From an uncultured Acidimicrobiia bacterium (GTDB taxonomy: Bacteria; Actinomycetota; Acidimicrobiia; IMCC26256; CALEDW01), in NCBI GenBank assembly GCA_937949585.1, contig CALEDW010000237.1:1-5598 (forward strand): a stretch of 5,598 nucleotides of DNA, given 5' to 3'. Positions 1-5,458 of the stretch are shown here, in pieces. Under the pieces are notes generated by a model. The model did not search any database, was not told the origin of the DNA, and worked only from the letters and a program-made list of their open reading frames with translations. Each line of letters begins with the position of its first letter. Positions within the stretch are counted from its first letter, which is position 1. The position numbers and the translations under genes are program-made.

Positions 1-1098
1 GGCGTCGACGCCTTCGCCGCGCACCTCTTGGTCACCGAACGGGAACGGGCCACCACCCGCGTCCGGGTGATCGACCTCGAACGCGGCGGCGACCGCGTCG
101 TGGGCGACGACGAGCTCGGGGTCACCTGGGTGGGCCCGAGCCCGGAGTACGGCTCCGGCGTGGCGCGCCTGCGGCGCACCTCCCTCGTCACCCCGATCTG
201 CGACCTCGACCTGGACCTACCCACCGGCCGGACGACGGTGGTGAAGGAGACCCCGGTGCCCGGCTACGACCGCGAGCGGTATCGCACCGAGCGGCTGTGG
301 GCCACCGCCGCCGACGGGGTGATGGTGCCGGTCACCCTCGCCCGGCGGGCCGACCTCCGTCCCGACGGCACGGCACCGCTGGTGTGCCTCGCCTACGGGG
401 CCTACGAGATCTCCTACGACCCGGCATTCTCACCGGCCCACCTCAGCCTCCTCGACCGGGGCGTCGTGGTGGCCATCGTCCACGCCCGCGGCGGTGGCGA
501 GCTCGGACGGGCGTGGTACGAAGCGGGCCGCCGGCGCCACAAGCGCAACACGTTCACCGACGTGATCGCCGGGATCGAGCACCTGCACCGGCAGGGCTGG
601 TCGGCACCCGACCGTACCGCACTGCGGGGCGGGAGCGCCGGGGGCCTGACCGTGGGAGCGGTGGTGACCATGCGGCCCGATTTGTGCCGGGCCGCGGTGG
701 CCGAGGTGCCCTTCGTCGACGTGGTCACCACCATGAGCGACGAGACCCTGCCCCTCACGGTCACGGAGTGGGACGAGTGGGGCAACCCTCGCGACGACCC
801 CGACGACGAGCGCTACATGCGTTCGTACTCGCCGTACGACAACGTCCGGCCGTTGCGCTACCCGGCGCTGTTCGTGACCGCCGGGCTGCACGACCCCCGG
901 GTCGCCTACTGGGAGCCGGCGAAATGGGTGGCGAAGCTGCGGGCCACCGGGATCGGCGACCGGCGCGTCCTGCTCCGCACCGAGATGGGGGCCGGCCACC
1001 ATGGTCCCACCGCCCGCCACGCCGCGTGGCGGGAAGAGGCAGAGATCCTGGCCTTCCTCGTCACCGAGCTGGGGGCACCGGTACGGCCGGGACCCTGA
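1..1098 (+). CDS. ptrB: Oligopeptidase B-type S9 serine peptidase, C-terminal half (5' end outside window)
   Basis: This enzyme is a cytoplasmic prolyl-oligopeptidase-family peptidase. Oligopeptidase B cuts short peptides after Arg or Lys. The frame is open from base 1, and the residues before the first possible start (a TTG at 28) already read like the family, so the gene begins upstream. The 365 visible residues are about half of the usual ~700. They cover the last part of the beta-propeller and the alpha/beta-hydrolase domain. The catalytic triad is visible: Ser at 634-636 in GGSAGG, Asp at 892-894 in GLHDPRV, and His at 997-999 in GAGHH. The oligopeptidase B hallmarks VPFVDVVTTM, EWDEWGNP (766-789), SPYDNV and YWEPAKWVAKLR are all present, and the acidic residues of EWDE fit the P1 Arg/Lys preference known in the family. 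After the catalytic His the sequence is HGPTAR rather than the usual GGxSGR. The gene converges on the histidine side of the window and has no evident functional link to it. I am confident of the family and fairly sure of the subfamily. Confidence 0.93.
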   Translation, partial: GVDAFAAHLLVTERERATTRVRVIDLERGGDRVVGDDELGVTWVGPSPEYGSGVARLRRTSLVTPICDLDLDLPTGRTTVVKETPVPGYDRERYRTERLWATAADGVMVPVTLARRADLRPDGTAPLVCLAYGAYEISYDPAFSPAHLSLLDRGVVVAIVHARGGGELGRAWYEAGRRRHKRNTFTDVIAGIEHLHRQGWSAPDRTALRGGSAGGLTVGAVVTMRPDLCRAAVAEVPFVDVVTTMSDETLPLTVTEWDEWGNPRDDPDDERYMRSYSPYDNVRPLRYPALFVTAGLHDPRVAYWEPAKWVAKLRATGIGDRRVLLRTEMGAGHHGPTARHAAWREEAEILAFLVTELGAPVRPGP

Positions 1099-1146
1099 AC
1101 ACCACCGCACCCCGTCTCACCGACCGGACCGCCGCTCCGGACCGGG

Positions 1147-1172
1147 CCGCTCGGGAACCGACGGTCGAGCGG
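1147..1172. terminator. Candidate bidirectional terminator hairpin between convergent genes
   Basis: A perfect inverted repeat (CCGCTCG at 1147-1153, CGAGCGG at 1166-1172) forms a 7-bp GC-rich stem with a 12-nt loop. It lies in the 79-nt gap between the stop of the peptidase gene (1098) and the stop of the minus-strand small ORF (1178), where a shared terminator would be expected. No T-rich tract follows on either strand, which is common in high-GC actinobacteria but weakens the call. The rest of the gap holds only a weaker 5-bp repeat (1124-1128 with 1136-1140). Confidence 0.4.
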
Positions 1173-1177
1173 TGTCG

Positions 1178-1393
1178 CTACGAGCCGACCCGGCCGGGAA
1201 CCAGACCCTGGCGCTCCAGGAACGCGATGCGACGGGCGACGATCGCTCGCCAGGCGGCGAAGTCCTGCTCGTAGTGCGCCCGATCCCCGTCCTCGACGGC
1301 GTGCTCCAGCTCGTCGAAGGCGGCGTCCTCGGCGTCGAGCAGCTCTCGGTAGCGGCGCAGGAACGCGTCGTCGACCACCCCGTTGGGTCCCAC
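1178..1393 (-). CDS. Small helical protein of unknown function (71 aa), downstream of hisA
   Basis: I do not recognise this protein. From GTG at 1393 it has 71 residues, is charged and looks almost entirely helical: DDAFLRRYRELLDAEDAAF, then DELEHAVEDGDRAHYEQDF, then a Trp-containing helix AAWRAIVARRIAFLERQGL. There is no signal peptide, membrane segment or cysteine. I chose GTG 1393 because AAGGGGG sits 5 nt upstream, and because the codons above it (1394-1471) use more A and T at third positions than the rest of the window. An alternative GTG at 1471 would give 97 residues and overlap the hisA stop as GTGA, the same junction used inside the his operon, but it adds a low-complexity Thr/Gly/Ala leader. 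It lies last on the minus strand, so it may be co-transcribed with his genes as well as from its own promoter. It does not resemble HisE, HisI or HisF. Confidence 0.65.
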   Translation of the reverse strand: MGPNGVVDDAFLRRYRELLDAEDAAFDELEHAVEDGDRAHYEQDFAAWRAIVARRIAFLERQGLVPGRVGS

Positions 1394-1398
1394 GGCAA

Positions 1399-1405
1399 CC
1401 CCCTT
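1399..1405 (-). promoter_or_regulatory. Ribosome-binding site supporting the GTG 1393 start
   Basis: Read on the minus strand, AAGGGGG lies 5 nt before the GTG at 1393-1391. It is a purine-rich Shine-Dalgarno-like run at workable spacing, and the main reason for preferring the 71-residue form over the 97-residue form starting at 1471. Confidence 0.45.
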
Positions 1406-1442
1406 CCCCAGGGTCCCTCCCCGGGCCGGTACGTGCGTCCCG

Positions 1443-1471
1443 AACGTAGCCGACGTCCCGCACGCCGTCAC
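1443..1471 (-). promoter_or_regulatory. Candidate promoter for the 71-aa protein gene
   Basis: On the minus strand, GTGACG (1471-1466; matches TTGACA at four of six positions) is followed after exactly 17 nt by TACGTT (1448-1443), which fits the loose actinobacterial -10 pattern TANNNT. Initiation about 7 nt downstream would give a leader of roughly 40-45 nt carrying the AAGGGGG motif. The -35 element overlaps the hisA stop codon. In GC-rich DNA such matches occur by chance, so this is only suggestive. Confidence 0.3.
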
Positions 1472-2265
1472 CCGGCCCCGGCCACGATGCGCAGCGCCTC
1501 GGCGAGGTGCAGGCGACCTTCGTACAGCGCCCGCCCCACGATCACCCCGGCCAGGCGCCGGTCCCCGACCCGCAGATCGGCCAGGGTCCGCAGGTCGCCC
1601 GGCCCGCCGACCCCGCCGGAGGCGATCACCGGCAGGTCGGAGACGGCCAGCACCCGCCGGTAGAGCGCGAGGTCGGGGCCGTCCAGGGTCCCGTCCCGGC
1701 CGATCTCGGTGACCACCACCGCCGCCACCCCACCGAGGGTGGGCAGCACGTCGTCGAGGTCGACGCCCGCCTCCTCGGTCCAGCCCCGCACCGCCACCGC
1801 ACCGGCACGGACGTCGAGGCCCACGACCAGTGCCGGACCGAACCGGGCGAGCATGTCGGTCAGCAGGGCGGGGTCCGCGACGGCCACGGTGCCCACCACC
1901 ACCCGGCGGGCACCGGTCTCCAGTACCGCCTCGGCCGCCTCGACGGTGCGGATCCCTCCGCCCACCTGCACCACCACCTGCGGCCCCACGGCGGCACCGA
2001 TGGCCCGGATGGTGGCCAGCTCGTGCGGCACCCCGGTTCGGGCCGCCTCGAGGTCGACGACGTGGAGGTGCCCCGCGCCGGCCTCGGCGAAGGCCACCGC
2101 GGTGGCGACCGGGTCGTGCCCGTAGGTGATCTGCGCGCCGAAATCGCCTCGGCGGAGGCGCACCACCCGCCCGCCGCGCAGGTCGATCGCCGGCCAGAGC
2201 TCTACAGCGCGCCTTTCGTGGACGGGACCGTCGCCCCCTCGACCCGCACCGCGTCCCGCAGGCAT
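1468..2265 (-). CDS. hisA: HisA, ProFAR isomerase (1-(5-phosphoribosyl)-5-[(phosphoribosylamino)methylideneamino]imidazole-4-carboxamide isomerase)
   Basis: HisA catalyses the Amadori rearrangement of ProFAR to PRFAR, the substrate of the HisH-HisF synthase. Family similarity starts at ELWPAIDL, whose expected initiator codon is at 2205; from there the protein would have 245 residues, a normal HisA length. Numbered that way, the catalytic acid D8 is in PAIDL and the second catalytic Asp is D131 in GLDVRAG. Phosphate-binding loops are VGGGIR (81-86) and ASGGVG (195-200), and TEIGRDGTL starts at 166. VGGGIR and RGWTEEAG look like HisA rather than the dual HisA/TrpF enzyme PriA, which usually has SGGIRDD; this is inference. 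The codon at 2205 is GTA, not a standard start. The interval given here uses the only upstream canonical start, ATG 2265, preceded by AAGGG at 9 nt spacing; it adds 20 residues with no family similarity and overlaps hisB by 64 nt. Any canonical start downstream would remove D8. The function is secure; the start is not. Confidence 0.93.
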   Translation of the reverse strand: MPAGRGAGRGGDGPVHERRAVELWPAIDLRGGRVVRLRRGDFGAQITYGHDPVATAVAFAEAGAGHLHVVDLEAARTGVPHELATIRAIGAAVGPQVVVQVGGGIRTVEAAEAVLETGARRVVVGTVAVADPALLTDMLARFGPALVVGLDVRAGAVAVRGWTEEAGVDLDDVLPTLGGVAAVVVTEIGRDGTLDGPDLALYRRVLAVSDLPVIASGGVGGPGDLRTLADLRVGDRRLAGVIVGRALYEGRLHLAEALRIVAGAG

Positions 2266-2783
2266 CGGGCCACGCCCTTGAAGCCGGCCTCGATGACGTG
2301 GTGGCCGTTGCGGCCGGCCAGCGACCGGAGGTGGAGGGTGATCCCGGAGGCGAATGCGAACGCCCGCCAGAACTCCTCGGCGAGCTGGGGGTCGAAGGTG
2401 CCGATCCACTCCGCGACCGGGTCGACCTCGTAGGCCAGGTACGGCCGTCCCGACAGGTCGAGGGCGACGAGCATGAGCGCCTCGTCGAGGGGGAAGCAGC
2501 CCGAGGCGAAGCGCCGCACCCCCACCTTGTCGCCGAGCGCCTCCGCGAGCGCCGCCACCAGGGTGATCCCGGTGTCCTCGACGGTGTGGTGCAGGTCCAC
2601 GTCGAGGTCGCCCCGGGCCCGGACCGACAGGTCGAACCCGGCGTGGGTGCCGAGCTGGTCGAGCATGTGGTCGAGGAACGGGATCCCGGTGTCGGCCTCC
2701 ACCCGCCCCGTGCCGTCGATCGCGAGCGCGACGGTCACCTCGGTCTCCTTCGTGCGGCGGTGACGCTCGGCGCGACGGCTCAC
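2202..2783 (-). CDS. hisB: HisB, imidazoleglycerol-phosphate dehydratase (monofunctional)
   Basis: This metalloenzyme dehydrates imidazoleglycerol phosphate to imidazole-acetol phosphate, the substrate of HisC encoded just upstream. The 193 residues match a stand-alone dehydratase, without the histidinol-phosphatase domain fused to it in enterobacteria. A short basic N-terminus with TKETEV leads into the repeated fold. Metal-binding motifs are FLDHM (36-40), HHTVED (65-70) and HHVIE (161-165), with FPLDEAL at 97-103. The start is GTG 2783, forming a GTGA overlap with the hisC stop; GAGGA at 2797-2793 lies 9 nt before it. The family's similarity begins soon after this codon, and a start further upstream would only add residues from the hisC shadow frame. 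The stop TAG (2204-2202) overlaps the GTA codon where HisA should begin. A Cys in VARCLRDA near the C-terminus, where Ala is usual, is the codon that creates the ATG at 2265 in the hisA frame. Confidence 0.96.
   Translation of the reverse strand: MSRRAERHRRTKETEVTVALAIDGTGRVEADTGIPFLDHMLDQLGTHAGFDLSVRARGDLDVDLHHTVEDTGITLVAALAEALGDKVGVRRFASGCFPLDEALMLVALDLSGRPYLAYEVDPVAEWIGTFDPQLAEEFWRAFAFASGITLHLRSLAGRNGHHVIEAGFKGVARCLRDAVRVEGATVPSTKGAL
2212..2217 (-). promoter_or_regulatory. Possible hisA ribosome-binding site inside the end of hisB
   Basis: On the minus strand GAAAGG lies 6 nt before the GTA codon at 2205-2203, which is where homologous HisA proteins begin. It is suitably placed for initiation at GTA but about 50 nt downstream of the alternative ATG 2265, so it is useful only if translation starts at the unusual codon. 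Confidence 0.35.
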
Positions 2784-3868
2784 GGCCGCCCATCCTCGCG
2801 CACGGCCTCGGCCAGGGCGGCGAGGAACCGGTCGTTCTCGGCGGCGGTGCCGACCGTCACCCGGAGGTGGCCCTCCACGCCGGGCCACGACGAGCAGTCC
2901 CGCACGAGAACCCCCGCGTCCACGAGCCGCCGCCAGGTGCGGTGGGCGTCACCGGGCGGGCGGAACAGGAGGAAGTTCGCGCCCGACGGGTGGACCCGCA
3001 CGCCCGGCACGGCGGCCAGCGCGGCTGCGACCCGCTCCCGTTCCGACACGATGAGCCCCACCCGCGCCCGCATCTCGGCCTCGAACCCGAGCGCGAGGCG
3101 CCCGGCGGCCTGCGTCGCCGCCGACAGGTGGTACGGGAGCAGCACCTTCTCCACCTCCGCCGCCACCCAGGCCGGCCCGATGCCCACCCCGAGGCGCAGC
3201 GCGGCCAGGGACCAGACCTTCGAGAACGTGCGGGTGACGACCAGCGGACGCTCGTCGTCGACCAACCCCAGGGCGCTGGTCGGTGCGAACTCGCCGTACG
3301 CCTCGTCCACGATCACCAGCCCGGGACCGTGCGCCGCGAGCGCGTCGGCGACCGCGGCGACCACCTCGGGCGGCTCGGCGCGTCCCGTCGGGTTGTTGGG
3401 GCTGCACAGGAACACGAGCTCGGGCCGCAGGTCGCGCACGGCGGCGGCGGCGGCACCGGGATCCACCCCCCAGGCGGCGTCGCGGTCCACGCAGCGGACC
3501 TGCGTCCCGGTGATGCGGGCGAGGTGGGCGTGCAGGGTGTAGGTCGGCACGAAGCACAGCATCGAGCGTCCCGGTCCCCCGAAGGTGAGCAGGAGCGCGA
3601 GCAGCACCTCGTTCGACCCGTTCGCGCACACGATCCGCTCCGGGCCGTGCCCGAGGTGGTGCGCCAGGGCCTCACGCAGGTCCCGGGCGGACCGGTCCGG
3701 GTAGCGGTGCAGCGGCAGGTCGGCGAGCGCGCCGAGCCAGGCGTCGCGGAACGCCGCCGGCGGCGGGTACGGGCTCTCGTTGGTGTTGAGGCGAACCTCC
3801 ACGTCGACCTGGGGGGAGTGGTACCCGGCGAGCTCGGCGAGGTCGGCCCGCGGTCCGAGCCGGCTCAC
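2780..3868 (-). CDS. hisC: HisC, histidinol-phosphate aminotransferase
   Basis: HisC is a fold-type I pyridoxal-phosphate enzyme that transfers an amino group from glutamate to imidazole-acetol phosphate, giving histidinol phosphate. The 362-residue length is typical. Visible signatures in order are LNTNESPYPPP (27-37), ANGSNE (82-87) for cofactor phosphate contacts, SPNNPTG (156-162), DEAYGEF (188-194), whose Asp pairs with the pyridine nitrogen, and TFSKVWSLAALRLG with K217 as the Schiff-base lysine and R225. GHLRVTVG contains R336, the probable substrate-carboxylate or phosphate arginine of the family. The start is GTG 3868, which overlaps the hisD stop as GTGA; a strong GGAGG (3883-3879) lies 10 nt upstream, within hisD. 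The 3' end overlaps hisB in the same way. An open frame continues far upstream of 3868, but that part is a shadow of hisD. Some actinobacterial HisC-like proteins use aromatic amino acids, but the operon position makes histidine the clear choice. Confidence 0.96.
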   Translation of the reverse strand: MSRLGPRADLAELAGYHSPQVDVEVRLNTNESPYPPPAAFRDAWLGALADLPLHRYPDRSARDLREALAHHLGHGPERIVCANGSNEVLLALLLTFGGPGRSMLCFVPTYTLHAHLARITGTQVRCVDRDAAWGVDPGAAAAAVRDLRPELVFLCSPNNPTGRAEPPEVVAAVADALAAHGPGLVIVDEAYGEFAPTSALGLVDDERPLVVTRTFSKVWSLAALRLGVGIGPAWVAAEVEKVLLPYHLSAATQAAGRLALGFEAEMRARVGLIVSERERVAAALAAVPGVRVHPSGANFLLFRPPGDAHRTWRRLVDAGVLVRDCSSWPGVEGHLRVTVGTAAENDRFLAALAEAVREDGRP

Positions 3869-5160
3869 CGCCGCCGGGCCTCCAGCGACGCGGCGTGCGC
3901 CTCCAGCCCCTCGGCGCGGGCGAGGCACGCCGCCGTCCCCAACAGCGCCGGCGGTTCGCCCCGGACCCGCACGACGTGCAGGTGCCGCCGGAACGTGTCG
4001 ACGCCCAGCGCCGAGGCGAAGCGCGCCGCGCCGCCGGTGGGCAGCACGTGGCTCGGCCCGGCCACGTAGTCGCCGAGCGCCACGGGGGTCCCCGCCCCCA
4101 CGAACACCGCACCGGCACGCCGCACCGACCCGGCGAGCGCCTCGGCGCCCGGGCCGAACAGCGCCAGGTGCTCGGGGGCCAGGGCCTCCACGACCGCCAG
4201 GGCCTCCTCGGCGTCGCGGGTCAGCACCACGGCGCCCACCTCGGCCAGCGTCGCCCGCACCTCGTCGACCCGCTCCGCGGCGGCCACCACCGCGGCGACG
4301 GCGTCGTCGAGGGCGTCGGCCCAGGCCGGGTCCCAGGTGACGGCGACGATCCGGCCGCCCGGTCCGTGCTCCGCCTGCGCGACGAGGTCGGTGGCGGCCC
4401 ACTCGGGGTCGGCGTCACCGTCGCAGCACACCACCAGCTCAGACGGCCCGGCGGGGCCGTCGATGCCCACCAGGCCCGCCGCCGCCACCTGCCGCTTGGC
4501 CTCGGCCACCCAGGCGTTGCCGGGGCCGGCGATCACGTCGACCGGCGGGACCGTGGCCGTCCCGAAGGCCAGGGCCGCCACGGCCTGCGCCCCGCCGAGC
4601 GCGTACACCTCGTCGACCCCGGCCAGGGACGCGGCCGCCAGCGTGATCGGCGGGGGCACGCCCTCCGGGCCCGGAGGGGTGCACAGCGCCACCCGCCGCA
4701 CCCCGGCGACCCGGGCCGGGATCACGGTCATGAGGACGCTGGAGGGGTACGCGGCACGGCCCCCCGGCACGTAGATCCCCGCGGCGTCGACCGGGACGTG
4801 GCGCTCGGTCACCTCGATCCCGTCCTCGGCGAAACCAGCGGGGTTGCGGGCGGCGAGCTGGCGCTGGTGGTAGGCGCGCACCCGCCCGGCGGCGGTCTCC
4901 AGCGCCGCCCGCGTCGCCCCCGGCACCTCGGCCGTCGCCACGGCGAGGGCCTCGTCGGGGACCCGGAGCCGCTCCGGGGTCGCCGCCACCCCGTCGAGGC
5001 GCGCGCTCAGCTCGCACAGCGCGGCGTCGCCCCGCTCTGCCACCGCAGCGAGGATCTCGGCCACCGTCTCCCGCACGGCCGTGGCGGGCGCGCCGGTCGC
5101 CGTGCGGGGCTCGAGCCCCTCCGGCAGCCCGGAACCCCCGGCGTGCAGGCGTCTCAGCAT
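3865..5160 (-). CDS. hisD: HisD, histidinol dehydrogenase
   Basis: HisD is a zinc enzyme that oxidises L-histidinol to L-histidine in two NAD-dependent steps, the end of the pathway. The 431 residues match the family's ~430. Landmarks are GIYVPGGRAAYPSSVLM (from 128), YALGGAQAVAALAFGT, GPGNAWVAEAKR (212-223), AGPSELVV (237-244), and AQAEH with the zinc ligands Q262 and H265. The catalytic pair is E330-H331 in APEHL. The remaining zinc ligands are D364 in LGDYVAGPSH and H422 in EGLEAHA. I chose ATG 5160 because MLRRL matches how family members begin. GTG 5181 would add seven residues and has GGGG 9 nt upstream. No clear Shine-Dalgarno motif precedes ATG 5160, and a TACGCT (-10-like) ends 7 nt before it, so a leaderless message is possible. 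It is the first gene of the his operon and joins hisC by a GTGA overlap. Confidence 0.97.
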   Translation of the reverse strand: MLRRLHAGGSGLPEGLEPRTATGAPATAVRETVAEILAAVAERGDAALCELSARLDGVAATPERLRVPDEALAVATAEVPGATRAALETAAGRVRAYHQRQLAARNPAGFAEDGIEVTERHVPVDAAGIYVPGGRAAYPSSVLMTVIPARVAGVRRVALCTPPGPEGVPPPITLAAASLAGVDEVYALGGAQAVAALAFGTATVPPVDVIAGPGNAWVAEAKRQVAAAGLVGIDGPAGPSELVVCCDGDADPEWAATDLVAQAEHGPGGRIVAVTWDPAWADALDDAVAAVVAAAERVDEVRATLAEVGAVVLTRDAEEALAVVEALAPEHLALFGPGAEALAGSVRRAGAVFVGAGTPVALGDYVAGPSHVLPTGGAARFASALGVDTFRRHLHVVRVRGEPPALLGTAACLARAEGLEAHAASLEARRR

Positions 5161-5242
5161 CGCGGCGAGCGTACCGGCCACCGCCCAACGCCCCGCGGGG
5201 TCCGGCTTGCACCGGGACGCCGGGGCCGGTCACCCTGCGGGG
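5161..5242. promoter_or_regulatory. Divergent intergenic region upstream of hisD, with a 10-bp palindrome
   Basis: This 82-nt gap must hold the promoters of hisD (minus) and of the 64-aa gene (plus) unless they start inside neighbouring genes. It contains the perfect palindrome CCCCGCGGGG at 5191-5200, roughly midway, which could be an operator, although GC-rich palindromes are common by chance here. On the minus strand TACGCT (5173-5168) fits TANNNT 7 nt before ATG 5160, but no -35-like hexamer lies at 16-18 nt. On the plus strand TTGCAC at 5207-5212 resembles a -35, but no matching -10 follows. The gap is too short for a complete T-box or attenuator leader. Confidence 0.3.
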
Positions 5243-5437
5243 ATGCCGAGCAGGGGCTCCGAGGCCGCCGAGCTCTCCAGCGTCCGTTCCCTCCTGGAGG
5301 ACCTCACGGCCCGGATCGGTGCGCTCATCGAGCACCGGCGGGACCGCGACGACGCCGTCGGTGCCGCCCTCGCCGACGCGGAGCGATCGTTGGTGATCGC
5401 CGCCCGGGCCCTGCGCCGGGCCGCCGAGTCGATCTGA
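5243..5437 (+). CDS. Small helical protein of unknown function (64 aa), divergent from hisD
   Basis: I do not recognise this protein. ATG 5243 to TGA 5437 encodes 64 residues. A short polar N-terminus (MPSRGSEAAEL) is followed by two probable amphipathic helices: SSVRSLLEDLTARIGALIEH, then a charged turn RRDRDD, then AVGAALADAERSLVIAARAL. It could form a helical hairpin or short coiled coil. There is no signal peptide, membrane segment, cysteine or DNA-binding motif that I can name. Third codon positions are almost all G or C, as in the his genes, which supports real coding. The weak point is the start: GGGG touches the ATG directly instead of lying 5-10 nt upstream, so initiation would be leaderless or inefficient. 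It is transcribed away from hisD and runs tail to tail into the next minus-strand gene, 16 nt away. Confidence 0.55.
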   Translation: MPSRGSEAAELSSVRSLLEDLTARIGALIEHRRDRDDAVGAALADAERSLVIAARALRRAAESI

Positions 5438-5458
5438 GGACCGGGAGGGCGCCTCAGA
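5433..5458. terminator. Candidate bidirectional terminator hairpin spanning two stop codons
   Basis: A perfect inverted repeat (TCTGAGG at 5433-5439, CCTCAGA at 5452-5458) makes a 7-bp stem with a 12-nt loop. It sits exactly between two convergent genes, and the TGA stop of each lies within an arm (5435-5437 on plus, 5456-5454 on minus). Position and symmetry favour a shared terminator; there is no T-tract on either side, so strength is uncertain. Confidence 0.45.

Noticed and set aside
1124..1140. CCGGA-7 nt-TCCGG inverted repeat after the peptidase gene
   Set aside because: The stem is only 5 bp, easily expected by chance at this GC content, and a better hairpin lies just downstream at 1147-1172.
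1178..1393. The small ORF after hisA as a HisE- or HisI-type gene
   Set aside because: It has none of the conserved HisE acidic motif (such as the GEEAxE helix) and no HisI metal-binding cysteines; position alone is not enough.
1468..2205. HisA as the dual-function PriA (HisA/TrpF) of many actinobacteria
   Set aside because: The loops read VGGGIR and RGWTEEAG, as in ordinary HisA, rather than SGGIRDD and the GRGWETDGG type of PriA. I keep HisA but cannot exclude some TrpF activity from sequence alone.
2780..4402. Apparent N-terminal extension of hisC, and similar long extensions upstream of hisB and hisA
   Set aside because: The extra residues are the +1 or +2 frames of the preceding his gene, with Arg/Gly/Ala-rich low complexity, and family similarity starts at the overlapping GTG (or GTA for hisA) codons.
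5161..5242. Possible T-box leader upstream of hisD, because the minus strand has GGTGGCCGGTACGC, loosely like the T-box core
   Set aside because: The match to the conserved GGGTGGNACCGCG core is poor, no specifier stem or terminator can be placed, and the gap is too short for a full T-box.
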